From CAYVFM01 sp964546375 (GTDB lineage: Bacteria; Gemmatimonadota; Gemmatimonadetes; Palauibacterales; Palauibacteraceae), in contig CAZJJO010000050.1 in assembly GCA_964546375.1 (NCBI GenBank), positions 1-14,341 on the forward strand: a stretch of 14,341 nt of DNA, written 5' to 3'. Position numbers and translations under genes: made by a program. Below, in pieces: positions 6,999 to 13,204 of this stretch. The first letter of the stretch is position 1. Every line of letters begins with the position of its first letter. Below the pieces are notes generated by a model, which had not been told where the DNA came from, made no database searches, and saw only the letters and a list, made by a program, of their open reading frames with translations.

Positions 6999-8522
6999 CT
7001 ACCCCTCGCCGTCGTCCCGCTCCTGCATGCTCACCGGCAGGAACGAGCCCAGGGGCCCGGGGAAGACCACGGGGCTCTCGTAGCCCTCCTCGGAGACCGA
7101 GGCGACCCCGAAGACGTAGTTGTCGATGACGACGTCCTCGAGGGTGTGCTCGGTGACGTCGCCCACGTAGACGCTCTTCTCCCACCGGGGCGACGCGGTC
7201 CTGCGCCAGTAGACCCGGTAGCCCGCGTGCTGCGGGTTCGCCTCCGGGTCCACCGGCTCCCAGGAGAGGGTGGTGCTGGGCTCGACGGCGCCCTCGACCT
7301 CCACCCCCGCGGGCGGCGCCGGCGCCTCCGCCAGCGAGGCCATCGCGGCCACGTTGAGCCCGGTCATCTTCGCGGCGAAGTCGAGCTCCACCTCCGACAG
7401 CACGTCGCCGTACTCGACGCCGTCCTCGGTGCGGAGGTCCTGGTGCTGGCGGCGGTAGTCCTCGTGGGCCTCCATGACCCGGACCGCCGGGTAGCCCTGG
7501 TCGTTGACCGGCGTGTGGTCGCCGCCGCGGCCGAAGCGGTCGAGCCGATAGATCAGCATGACGTCCAGGTTCCGCACGTAGCGGTCGGCGATCCGGTCCA
7601 CGTAGCGGGCGAGGTTGCGGGAGGGCGAGTCGTTCTCGCCGCCCAGGTAGCGGAGGAGGCGGCGCATGCGATCGGTGGCGTCGGCCCGGATCGCCTGCGA
7701 GAAGACCCGGGCCACCGTGTTGTCGACGACCCCGTCCTGGCCCTGGATGTTGCCGATCATGTCGTTGTTCAGGAAGGCCTCGATCCGCCAGCCCCGCTCC
7801 TTCGCCCGCTCGGCGAAGTGGGTGGCGCCGAACAGCCCCTGCTCCTCGCCGGTCACGGCCAGGTAGAAGATCGAGGCGTCGAACTCGTGCTTCGAGAGCA
7901 CCCGGGCGGCCTCCAGCACGCCGGCCACGCCCGAGGCGTCGTCGTTGGCGCCGGGGGCGCGGATGCTGTCGTTCATCACGTCGGACGCCCGGGAGTCCAG
8001 GTGGCCCGACATCCCCACGTAGCGGTTCGGGTCGGTCGCGCCCCGCTGGATCGCGACGACGTTGACCACGGTGGTGGTGTCGGGGATGCGCTCCTCGCCG
8101 CCGACCCGGAAGCGCTGGTAGCGGACCTCCAGGCAGCCGCCGCAGGCCTCGGAGATGCGCTCGAGCTCGGCGTGGACCCACCGCCGGGCCGCACCCACGC
8201 CCCGCCCGTCGGAGGCGGTGTCCGAGAGGGTGTGCCGGGTGCCGAAGCCCACCAGCGTCTCCAGGTCGGCCCGGATCCCCTCGGCCGAGGGGGCCTCGGC
8301 CAGCCGGCGGAGGATCGGCTGGGCCCCGGGCGGCGCCGCGTCCGGAAGCCCGGTCCGGACGGTGTCGTCCGCGCCCCCGCCCTGCTGGGCGGCCGCCGGG
8401 CCCGCGGCCAGGGCCACGGCCAGAGCGGCAGCGCAGAAGCCGGCCAGGGCGGCGCGCCCGCCGTCCGACCGACCGGGGGTCCCGGTTCTCTCCGTCCGGC
8501 CCGCCCCTGTATCTTCCCGCAT
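6999..8522 (-). CDS. Secreted M28 family zinc peptidase with C-terminal Fn3-like domain
   Basis: A 507-residue exported peptidase. The start (ATG at 8522-8520) has a strong AAGGAG seven bases upstream on the minus strand. The signal peptide has a long N-region (about 1-23), a hydrophobic core about 24-40, and probable cleavage around AAAQQ at 43-47. The co-catalytic two-zinc M28 residues are complete: H174 (SGHLDS), D194 (GANDDASG), E226 and E227 (TGEEQG), D254 (NNDMIGN) and H336 (GGDHTPVND). Spacing matches the Aeromonas/Streptomyces aminopeptidase fold. C128 and C130-region cysteines (CGGC) lie ahead of the core. Residues about 404-485 form a fibronectin III-like domain (TTLSWEPVD, YRVYWRR, YVFGVASV). 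Probable role: aminopeptidase or carboxypeptidase acting outside the cytoplasm on peptides; specificity cannot be read from sequence. Confidence 0.92.
   Translation of the reverse strand: MREDTGAGRTERTGTPGRSDGGRAALAGFCAAALAVALAAGPAAAQQGGGADDTVRTGLPDAAPPGAQPILRRLAEAPSAEGIRADLETLVGFGTRHTLSDTASDGRGVGAARRWVHAELERISEACGGCLEVRYQRFRVGGEERIPDTTTVVNVVAIQRGATDPNRYVGMSGHLDSRASDVMNDSIRAPGANDDASGVAGVLEAARVLSKHEFDASIFYLAVTGEEQGLFGATHFAERAKERGWRIEAFLNNDMIGNIQGQDGVVDNTVARVFSQAIRADATDRMRRLLRYLGGENDSPSRNLARYVDRIADRYVRNLDVMLIYRLDRFGRGGDHTPVNDQGYPAVRVMEAHEDYRRQHQDLRTEDGVEYGDVLSEVELDFAAKMTGLNVAAMASLAEAPAPPAGVEVEGAVEPSTTLSWEPVDPEANPQHAGYRVYWRRTASPRWEKSVYVGDVTEHTLEDVVIDNYVFGVASVSEEGYESPVVFPGPLGSFLPVSMQERDDGEG
8486..8517 (+). 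promoter_or_regulatory. Candidate promoter for the DUF421 gene (TTC-N21-TATCTTCC)
   Basis: TATCTTCC at 8510-8517 lies 49 bases before the DUF421 ATG, with TTC at 8486-8488 twenty-one bases upstream. It is the weakest of three similar elements because the distal part is TTC. It overlaps the first codons of the divergent M28 gene, so transcription of the two genes may interfere. Confidence 0.35.
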
Positions 8523-8565
8523 CCGAGACTCCTTTCCGTCCGATCATCCCGAGGAGGCGACACCG

Positions 8566-9096
8566 ATGGACGCGGCCTGGATCACCACGACCCTCGACGC
8601 CGGGCTCATGGTAGCCGTCTCCGCGCTGGGAATCTACCTGGCCCTGCTGCTACTCACGCGCGTCGCCGGGCTCCGGAGCTTCGCGAAGCTCTCGGGGTTC
8701 GACTTCGCCGTCACGGTGGCCATCGGCTCGCTGGTGGCCACCACGATCGTCGCCGAGGATCCACCGCTGCTGCAGGCCGCGGTGGGGCTGGTGTCCCTCT
8801 ACGCCCTCCAGATGCTCGTGGCAATCCTGCGGCAGCACTCGTCCCTCACCCGCGCCGCCGTCGAGAACACCCCGCTGCTCCTCATGGACGGGGATCGGCT
8901 GCTCACGGAGAACCTCCGGCGCGCCCGACTGACCGAGGCGGACCTCCGGGCGAAGCTCCGGGAGGCGAACGTCCTGGATCCGTCCGAGATCCGGGCCGTC
9001 GTCATGGAGTCCACCGGCGACGTCTCGGTCCTGCACGGCGACTCCGACGGTCCGACCCTGGACCGGGGCCTCCTGGAGGGCGTGGAGGGCGTCTGA
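8566..9096 (+). CDS. DUF421 / YetF-like membrane protein
   Basis: A 176-residue protein from ATG 8566, eight bases after GAGGAGG (8551-8557). Membrane segments are at about 12-31, 46-63 and 68-89, followed by a cytoplasmic YetF-type domain (about 95-158). Family signatures seen: FAKLSGFDFAVTVAIGSL at 39-56, VAEDPPLLQAAVGL, LLLMDGDRLLTENLRRARLT at 104-123, and LDPSEIRAVVMESTGDVSVL. The family is widespread in spore formers and other bacteria; its biochemical role is poorly known. It is divergent from the M28 gene with a 43-base gap holding both ribosome sites. Confidence 0.85.
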   Translation: MDAAWITTTLDAGLMVAVSALGIYLALLLLTRVAGLRSFAKLSGFDFAVTVAIGSLVATTIVAEDPPLLQAAVGLVSLYALQMLVAILRQHSSLTRAAVENTPLLLMDGDRLLTENLRRARLTEADLRAKLREANVLDPSEIRAVVMESTGDVSVLHGDSDGPTLDRGLLEGVEGV

Positions 9097-9132
9097 GCCG
9101 CGCCGGGGCGCCACCGGCCTCGAGCGCGGGCC

Positions 9133-9162
9133 TTTCCTCCGGTGGGCGTCCCCGTACCTTCG
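9133..9162 (+). promoter_or_regulatory. Candidate promoter for the sulfotransferase gene (TTT-N19-TACCTTCG)
   Basis: TTT at 9133-9135 and TACCTTCG at 9155-9162 are 19 bases apart, in the 151-base gap between the DUF421 and sulfotransferase genes and about 85 bases before the GTG start. The match to the element before the lipoprotein gene is close. Confidence 0.42.
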
Positions 9163-9186
9163 CAACCGTCCCGGGACCGGCGAGCG

Positions 9187-9216
9187 CCCGCCCGGGCCGC
9201 CGCCCGGCCGGGCGGG
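9187..9216 (+). promoter_or_regulatory. Leader stem-loop upstream of the sulfotransferase gene
   Basis: A perfect 9-bp stem (CCCGCCCGG 9187-9195 with CCGGGCGGG 9208-9216) and a 12-base loop, lying between the candidate promoter and the GGAGGAG ribosome site (9234-9240). It would be in the 5' untranslated RNA. Chance formation is plausible at this GC content. Confidence 0.25.
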
Positions 9217-9247
9217 TGACGGAGAAGTCGACCGGAGGAGCCGCACC

Positions 9248-10333
9248 GTGACGTCGCCGTGCGACGAGCCGATCTTCGTCGTCGGACACGTGAAGTCCGG
9301 CACCACCCTCGTCCAGTCCCTGCTGGACGGCCACCCGGACCTGTTCGTGCTCCCGCTGGAGCTGAAGTTCCTCCAGCACGCCAACGTGCCCACCCTCCCG
9401 CCGGGCAACCGGGCCCGCGGCGACCTCCCCTCCCACCGGGTCCCGTACAAGGAGGCGGAGCTGCCGCCGGGACGGGTCCTGGAGGCGGTGCTCGGGGCCG
9501 CCGACCCCGCCGACTTCCTGGCGGGCCGACCGGTGAGCCGGAACCTGCCGCTGGAGGACTGGGCGTTCGACCGGGACCTCTTCCGGGACCGGATCGAGCG
9601 GGCCGACCGCTCGTCGCTCAGGGCGGCGTTCGTCGACCTGGTGGAGGCGTTCCACGACGCCCACCGGCGGGCGGCCGGGGGCGACCGCGGGCGGGGGAAC
9701 GGCGGGGGAGGCGCCGGCGGGACGGAGGCCCGGGGGGCGGTCCGCCTGGTGGAGAAGACCCCGCAGCAGGAGGAGCACGCCCGCGAGCTGGCCCGGTGGT
9801 TCCCGAAGGCGCGCTTCGTCCACGTCCTCCGGAACCCGTACGCGGTGGTGAACGCCGAGACCCGCGACACCACGGTCCACCGCAGCCGTCGCCACCGGAT
9901 CTACCGGCCCCTGGCCAAGTCCCTCTACTTCCTGGAGCGCAACCGGCGCCACCTCGACCGCTACCGGGTGGTGCGCTACGAGGACGTGGTGCTGGAGACG
10001 GAAGCCGCCACGCGCGAGCTGGCGGACTTCCTGGAGCTGCCCTGGAAGCCGTCGATGCTCCGGCCGACCATCGGCGGCCGGCCCTGGGGCGGGAACTCGC
10101 GCACGGTCGACGAGGCGTTCGAGGGGATCGACCCGCGGCCCGTCGACGCCTTCCGCGACCAGATCGCCCCCCTCGACGTCGCCGTGGTCAACCGGTACTT
10201 CGGGCCGATGCTCGAGCGCCACGGCTACGACCGGCTGCCGGACCCGGGGTGGCGGAAGTGGCTGCCGGTGGGCCTCGAGCCGCCCAACCTCTACGTCGAC
10301 AACCGGGTGCTGCTCTACACCAGCTTCCTGTGA
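9248..10333 (+). CDS. Sulfotransferase family protein (PAPS-dependent)
   Basis: A 361-residue protein from GTG 9248, seven bases after GGAGGAG. The 5'-phosphosulfate-binding loop is VVGHVKSGTTLVQSLL at 11-26, close to the N-terminus as expected. LVEKTP at 167-172 and the 3'-phosphate-binding segment RFVHVLRNPYAVVNA at 189-203 follow. VVRYEDVV and LADFLELPW complete the fold. These families move a sulfuryl group from PAPS to a hydroxyl or amino group of a sugar, lipid or small molecule; the acceptor is unknown. Residues about 142-163 are a Gly/Arg-rich linker inserted ahead of LVEKTP. The gene converges on a GT9 glycosyltransferase, with 20 bases between stop codons, so a cell-surface glycan or lipid acceptor is a reasonable but unproven idea. 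Confidence 0.88.
   Translation: MTSPCDEPIFVVGHVKSGTTLVQSLLDGHPDLFVLPLELKFLQHANVPTLPPGNRARGDLPSHRVPYKEAELPPGRVLEAVLGAADPADFLAGRPVSRNLPLEDWAFDRDLFRDRIERADRSSLRAAFVDLVEAFHDAHRRAAGGDRGRGNGGGGAGGTEARGAVRLVEKTPQQEEHARELARWFPKARFVHVLRNPYAVVNAETRDTTVHRSRRHRIYRPLAKSLYFLERNRRHLDRYRVVRYEDVVLETEAATRELADFLELPWKPSMLRPTIGGRPWGGNSRTVDEAFEGIDPRPVDAFRDQIAPLDVAVVNRYFGPMLERHGYDRLPDPGWRKWLPVGLEPPNLYVDNRVLLYTSFL
9677..9708 (+). other. G-quadruplex-type motif inside the sulfotransferase gene
   Basis: Four G-runs (9677-9681, 9689-9691, 9693-9697, 9704-9708) are joined by loops of 7, 1 and 6 bases on the coding strand, fitting the standard G3+N1-7 rule. It encodes the glycine-rich linker of the sulfotransferase, so the composition may simply reflect Gly codons. 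Confidence 0.4.
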
Positions 10334-10353
10334 GCCCGACCCCCGGCCACCCT

Positions 10354-11370
10354 TCAGCCGCGGGCGTCCTCCAGGCCCCGCTCGACCCTCGCCGTCACCT
10401 CGTCCACGGTGATCCGCTCCATCCGGCCGTGCCGGGGGCCGCGCCGCGAGGGATCGGGCGCCTCGTCCGGATCGGTGTAGCGGTCGATCACCAGCTCCCG
10501 GCGGCGGTAGGGGCCCACCCGCCAGGGGTTGGTGTGGCCGAACAGCCCCACGACCGGGGTGCCCACCGCCACGGCGACGTGCAGGGGTCCGGTGTCGGGC
10601 GCCACCGCCAGGTCGCAGCCCTCCAGCAGCCAGACCAGCCGCCGGGGGTCGTCCCCGCGGGCGTCCACCACGCCCCCGTCGGTCGCGTCCAGCACCCGCC
10701 GGGCCGCGGCCTCCTCGCGCCCGGAGGGCCCGCCCACCAGCACCACCCGCGCGCCGAGCTCCGCCCGGAGGCGGCGGGCCAGCGCCGCCCACCGGTCCGC
10801 CGGCCAGTCCTTCTCGGGCCGGCCCGCCGCCAGCACCAGCCCCACCACGGGCCCGGCGTCCGCCGCGAAGAACGCCTCCTGCTCCCGCCGCTCCCGGTCG
10901 GTGGGGGCCAGCCCCCAGTCGGGCTCGTCCACGTCGACGCCCAGCCAGGCGGCGAACTCCAGGTAGAGGTCCTGGGTGTGGCGCTCGTCGCGCCGGGGCA
11001 GGCGGTGGTGGTGGAAGAGCCAGGACAGCTCGCGGGCCCGGGGCGGCCCGAAGCCGACCCGGCGCCGGGCCCCCGACAGCAGGCTCGGGGGCACGCCGCG
11101 CAGGTAGGTCTCCATGTTCAGGGCGACGTCGTGCTCCAGGCCGCGCGTCCGCCGCCAGAGGTTGACGACCCCGGCCAGCCCCCGCCCCCTTTCGAAGACC
11201 ACCGTCCGGTCCACGGCCGGGTGGGGCGCCAGCAGGCGCGCCGGCGTGGGCATGGCGATCCAGGTGACCCGGGCCGAGGGATCCCGCTCCTTGAGGGCCA
11301 CCGGCACCGCCATCGCCTGCACCACGTCCCCGATCCCCGAGAGCTTCACGATGCAGAAGGACGAGGCCAT
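10354..11370 (-). CDS. Glycosyltransferase family 9 (ADP-heptose:LPS heptosyltransferase-like)
   Basis: A 338-residue protein starting at ATG 11370-11368, because family members begin a few residues before the motif CIVKLSGIGDVVQAM seen at 6-20; upstream ATGs (to 11427) or a GTG at 11379 would add an atypical leader. GT9 features: KLSGIGDV at the N-terminus, GRPEKDWPADRW (K187-D188-W189), APDTGPLHVAVAVGTPVVG (D259 to H264) and LFGHTNPWRVGPY at 276-288. Such enzymes transfer heptose or related sugars to the LPS core or other surface glycans in the cytoplasm; donor and acceptor are not readable. The start codon overlaps that of the divergent GNAT gene in one CATG. A weak TACCTTCC lies about 150 bases upstream on the minus strand, without a good distal element. 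Confidence 0.88.
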   Translation of the reverse strand: MASSFCIVKLSGIGDVVQAMAVPVALKERDPSARVTWIAMPTPARLLAPHPAVDRTVVFERGRGLAGVVNLWRRTRGLEHDVALNMETYLRGVPPSLLSGARRRVGFGPPRARELSWLFHHHRLPRRDERHTQDLYLEFAAWLGVDVDEPDWGLAPTDRERREQEAFFAADAGPVVGLVLAAGRPEKDWPADRWAALARRLRAELGARVVLVGGPSGREEAAARRVLDATDGGVVDARGDDPRRLVWLLEGCDLAVAPDTGPLHVAVAVGTPVVGLFGHTNPWRVGPYRRRELVIDRYTDPDEAPDPSRRGPRHGRMERITVDEVTARVERGLEDARG

Positions 11371-11836
11371 GTCGATCACCGTCCGTGCCGCCCGCCCCGA
11401 CGACCTCGAGCGCATCGCGCGGTTCAACCGTGCGATGGCCCGGGAGACCGAGGGGCGGGAGCTGGAGCCCTCCGTCGTGAGAGCCGGCGTCGAGACCCTG
11501 CTGGCCGAGCCGGACCGGGGAAGGTACTGGATCGCCGAGCGCGGCGGCGAGGCCGCGGGCCAGGCGCTGGTGACCCCGGAGTGGAGCGACTGGCGGAACG
11601 CCGAGGTCTGGTGGATCCAGAGCGTCTACGTGGCCCCGGACCACCGTCGGACGGGCGTCTACCGGGCGCTCCACCGCCACGTCCGGGACCGCGCCCGGCG
11701 GGAGGGGGCCGCCGGCCTCCGGCTGTACGTGGACCGCGACAACCGGGCGGCCCGGGCCGTCTACCGGACGATGGGGATGGAGGAGGCCCGCTACGTCATG
11801 TACGAGGAGATGTGGCGGCGGGCGGGCGGCGGCTGA
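11369..11836 (+). CDS. GNAT family N-acetyltransferase
   Basis: A 155-residue GNAT protein. ATG 11369 follows AAGGACGAGG at 11357-11366 and gives the standard beginning MSITVRAARPDDLERI. An ATG at 11351 would add only six residues. Motif A, the acetyl-CoA pyrophosphate loop, is QSVYVAPDHRRTGVYRAL at 84-101 (RRTGVY, with Y where G/A is usual). Motif B is LRLYVDRDNRAARAVYRTMGM at about 117-137, ending with the common YxxMGF-like turn. It transfers an acetyl group from acetyl-CoA to an amine of an unknown substrate. It is divergent from GT9 with overlapping start codons and converges on the paa operon end with a 27-base gap. Confidence 0.87.
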   Translation: MSITVRAARPDDLERIARFNRAMARETEGRELEPSVVRAGVETLLAEPDRGRYWIAERGGEAAGQALVTPEWSDWRNAEVWWIQSVYVAPDHRRTGVYRALHRHVRDRARREGAAGLRLYVDRDNRAARAVYRTMGMEEARYVMYEEMWRRAGGG

Positions 11837-11845
11837 GCGGCCGGC

Positions 11846-11859
11846 GGGCGGGAGCGCCC
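11846..11859. terminator. Small hairpin between GNAT and paa operon ends
   Basis: GGGCG (11846-11850) and CGCCC (11855-11859) flank a four-base loop in the 27-base gap between convergent stop codons. The stem is short and there is no T-run, so a terminator role is only a possibility. Confidence 0.15.
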
Positions 11860-11863
11860 CGCG

Positions 11864-12112
11864 TCACCGCCACTTGAAGAACTCGAACACCGTCCGGCAG
11901 GACCGGCACCAGTACTGGCTCACCGAGACCGCCGATCCGAAGGCGCCGTGCTGCTCGGTCTCGGTCCCCCCGCAGTGCGGACAGCGGGCGGCGTCCGGCA
12001 GCTCGTCGGTGCGGAGCGACTCGTCGGCGGGATGGCGGCCGCCGCCGTCGGAGCCCTCCCCGCTCCCGGGGCGGTCCGATCCGTTCCGGCGCCCCGCCCC
12101 GTCGTCGGCCAT
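11864..12112 (-). CDS. Stand-alone PaaD-type zinc ribbon protein
   Basis: An 82-residue protein, last gene of the paa operon. Its ATG (12112-12110) shares one base with the paaC stop (TGATG), so translation is coupled. Residues 1 to about 40 are a polar, Gly/Asp/Arg-rich tail. Residues 41-82 are a four-cysteine zinc ribbon: C44-P-H-C47 and C69-R-S-C72, followed by TVFEFFKWR. The block FGSAVSVSQYWC before the second pair and the FEFFK ending are those of the C-terminal zinc ribbon of PaaD in proteobacteria (FGSTACKALYRC and FKC-type end). Normally it is fused behind an MIP18 domain; here that domain is a separate gene at 13205-13759. Likely role: with the MIP18 protein, Fe-S or iron maturation of the PaaABC(E) epoxidase. 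Role is inferred from family and position. Confidence 0.83.
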   Translation of the reverse strand: MADDGAGRRNGSDRPGSGEGSDGGGRHPADESLRTDELPDAARCPHCGGTETEQHGAFGSAVSVSQYWCRSCRTVFEFFKWR

Positions 12113-12957
12113 CAGTCCAGCAGGAGCGAGCGGTTGCGGTCGCCGCGCACCCGCTCCACGGTCCGCTCGTCCGGGCCGGGCGCGCCCTCCGTCCGCCGCG
12201 CCTCCGGCCGCCAGCCGGCCCAGTCGGGGGCCGCGTCGGTGGTCCAGCCCTCGCCGTCGTCGTCCTCGGCCAGCTCCAGGCCGGCCTCCCGCACGACCGG
12301 GCCCACGCGCCCGAGCCAGCGGCGGCGCAGCTCGTCCGGGCCGGCGTCGACGATCCCCGCCTCGGCCAGCGGCCCGTTGACGGGGTCCTCGGGCCGCCCG
12401 AACCAGCGGAGGCAGGCCTCCCAGGCCGGCCCGAAGGCCTCGGCCAGGCGCTCGCGGCCGCCGTCGCTCGAGGCCAGCCGCGCGGTCCAGCCGCGGCCGT
12501 GGGCGAAGTGGAAGCGCTCCTCCTCCAGCAGCTTGGTGACCTTGTGGTGGACCGGCTGGAAGCGGCTCTCCGACATGGCCTCGAACTGGACGGTCAGCGC
12601 CGTGTCCAGCAGGACGTTCAGCGCCAGCAGCTCGGGCCAGCCCTCCGGCTCCCGGTCCAGCAGCTCGCTGTTCCGGTAGTCCGCCGGCTCGCGGCCGTGC
12701 TCCAGGCGGTCGGGGTCGCGGCCGAAGTCCCGGAGCATGGCGTAGAGGATCCGGCCGTGGCCCCACTCGTCCTGGGCCATGGCCGAGCACGCGATGCCCG
12801 CCTCCAGGGCCGGCGCGCCCAGGATCCAGTCCGCGTAGCGCATCCCCAGCAGGCGCTTGTTGTCGGCCAGCACGAGCAGCAGATCGGCCAGCGGCTCGCG
12901 GAGCGCCTCGGGCACCTCGTCGGCGCCGCCGAACCGGCCCTCCCCCGCCGGGCTCAC
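12112..12957 (-). CDS. paaC: 1,2-phenylacetyl-CoA epoxidase subunit PaaC (ferritin-like)
   Basis: A 281-residue four-helix ferritin-like protein. GTG 12957-12955 overlaps the paaB stop as GTGA. PaaC signs: LADNKRLLGMR at 30-40, DYRNSELL at 93-100 and ERFHFAHGRGWTARL at 147-161. PaaC is the structural partner of the catalytic PaaA in the PaaABC(E) monooxygenase that epoxidises the ring of phenylacetyl-CoA. Here helix 2 reads AMAQDEWGHGRILYAML with E64-x-x-H67, helix 3 has D118, and helix 4 has E147-x-x-H150; these are PaaA-like iron ligands that typical PaaC has largely lost. The helix-1 Glu of PaaA corresponds to R35, so the site appears incomplete. The C-terminal 50 residues are acidic then Arg-rich. 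PaaC is preferred over PaaA because paaA is visible upstream. Confidence 0.86.
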   Translation of the reverse strand: MSPAGEGRFGGADEVPEALREPLADLLLVLADNKRLLGMRYADWILGAPALEAGIACSAMAQDEWGHGRILYAMLRDFGRDPDRLEHGREPADYRNSELLDREPEGWPELLALNVLLDTALTVQFEAMSESRFQPVHHKVTKLLEEERFHFAHGRGWTARLASSDGGRERLAEAFGPAWEACLRWFGRPEDPVNGPLAEAGIVDAGPDELRRRWLGRVGPVVREAGLELAEDDDGEGWTTDAAPDWAGWRPEARRTEGAPGPDERTVERVRGDRNRSLLLD

Positions 12958-13181
12958 GCCGCCTCCCCGGGCTCGAGCGTGAAGGGGCGCTCGTCGCGGT
13001 TCACGGCGTGGAAGTCCTCCCGCCGGGCCACCACCATCTCGAACCAGGTGGCCTCGTCGTAGGTCTGCCAGGCGTAGACCCGGGCCAGCTCGGGCCCGGG
13101 CGCCGTGACGGCGCCCACGTGCTCGAGGCGGTCCTCCCGGTCGCGCCGGGCGAAGACTTCCCAGATCGCTTCCTCGTCCAC
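12954..13181 (-). CDS. paaB: 1,2-phenylacetyl-CoA epoxidase subunit PaaB (short form)
   Basis: A 75-residue protein read from GTG 13181-13179, with GAGGG five bases upstream on the minus strand. The open frame continues upstream to 13532 but overlaps the MIP18 gene and looks like low-complexity shadow. Family signs: EAIWEVFARR at 3-12 (YEVFVR-type strand), LEHVGAV (HVGS-type), a YAWQTYDEATWFEMVVARREDF segment matching the AR-x-x-YxRR ... siWVV region. E. coli PaaB is about 95 residues, so this one is short, mainly in the C-terminal tail. PaaB is a small structural subunit bridging PaaA/PaaC. It starts 23 bases after the MIP18 gene and overlaps paaC by four bases. Confidence 0.82.
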   Translation of the reverse strand: MDEEAIWEVFARRDREDRLEHVGAVTAPGPELARVYAWQTYDEATWFEMVVARREDFHAVNRDERPFTLEPGEAA

Positions 13182-13204
13182 GTCGTCCCTCGCTGGTGGT
13201 GTGC

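Noticed and set aside
7146..9251. Long plus-strand open frame opposite the M28 gene
   Set aside because: The opposite strand encodes an M28 peptidase with all zinc ligands; this frame has no recognisable domain and also overlaps DUF421.
11518..11526. TACCTTCC on the minus strand as a GT9 promoter
   Set aside because: It matches the proximal element but has no TTx at the right distance and lies about 150 bases from the start, inside the GNAT gene.
9002..11680. Very long minus-strand frame (about 890 codons) opposite the sulfotransferase
   Set aside because: Same reason: low-complexity shadow caused by the scarcity of stop codons at this GC content.
9259..11877. Very long plus-strand frame (about 870 codons) across the sulfotransferase, GT9 and GNAT genes
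   Set aside because: Pro/Arg/Gly-rich shadow of three well-supported genes.
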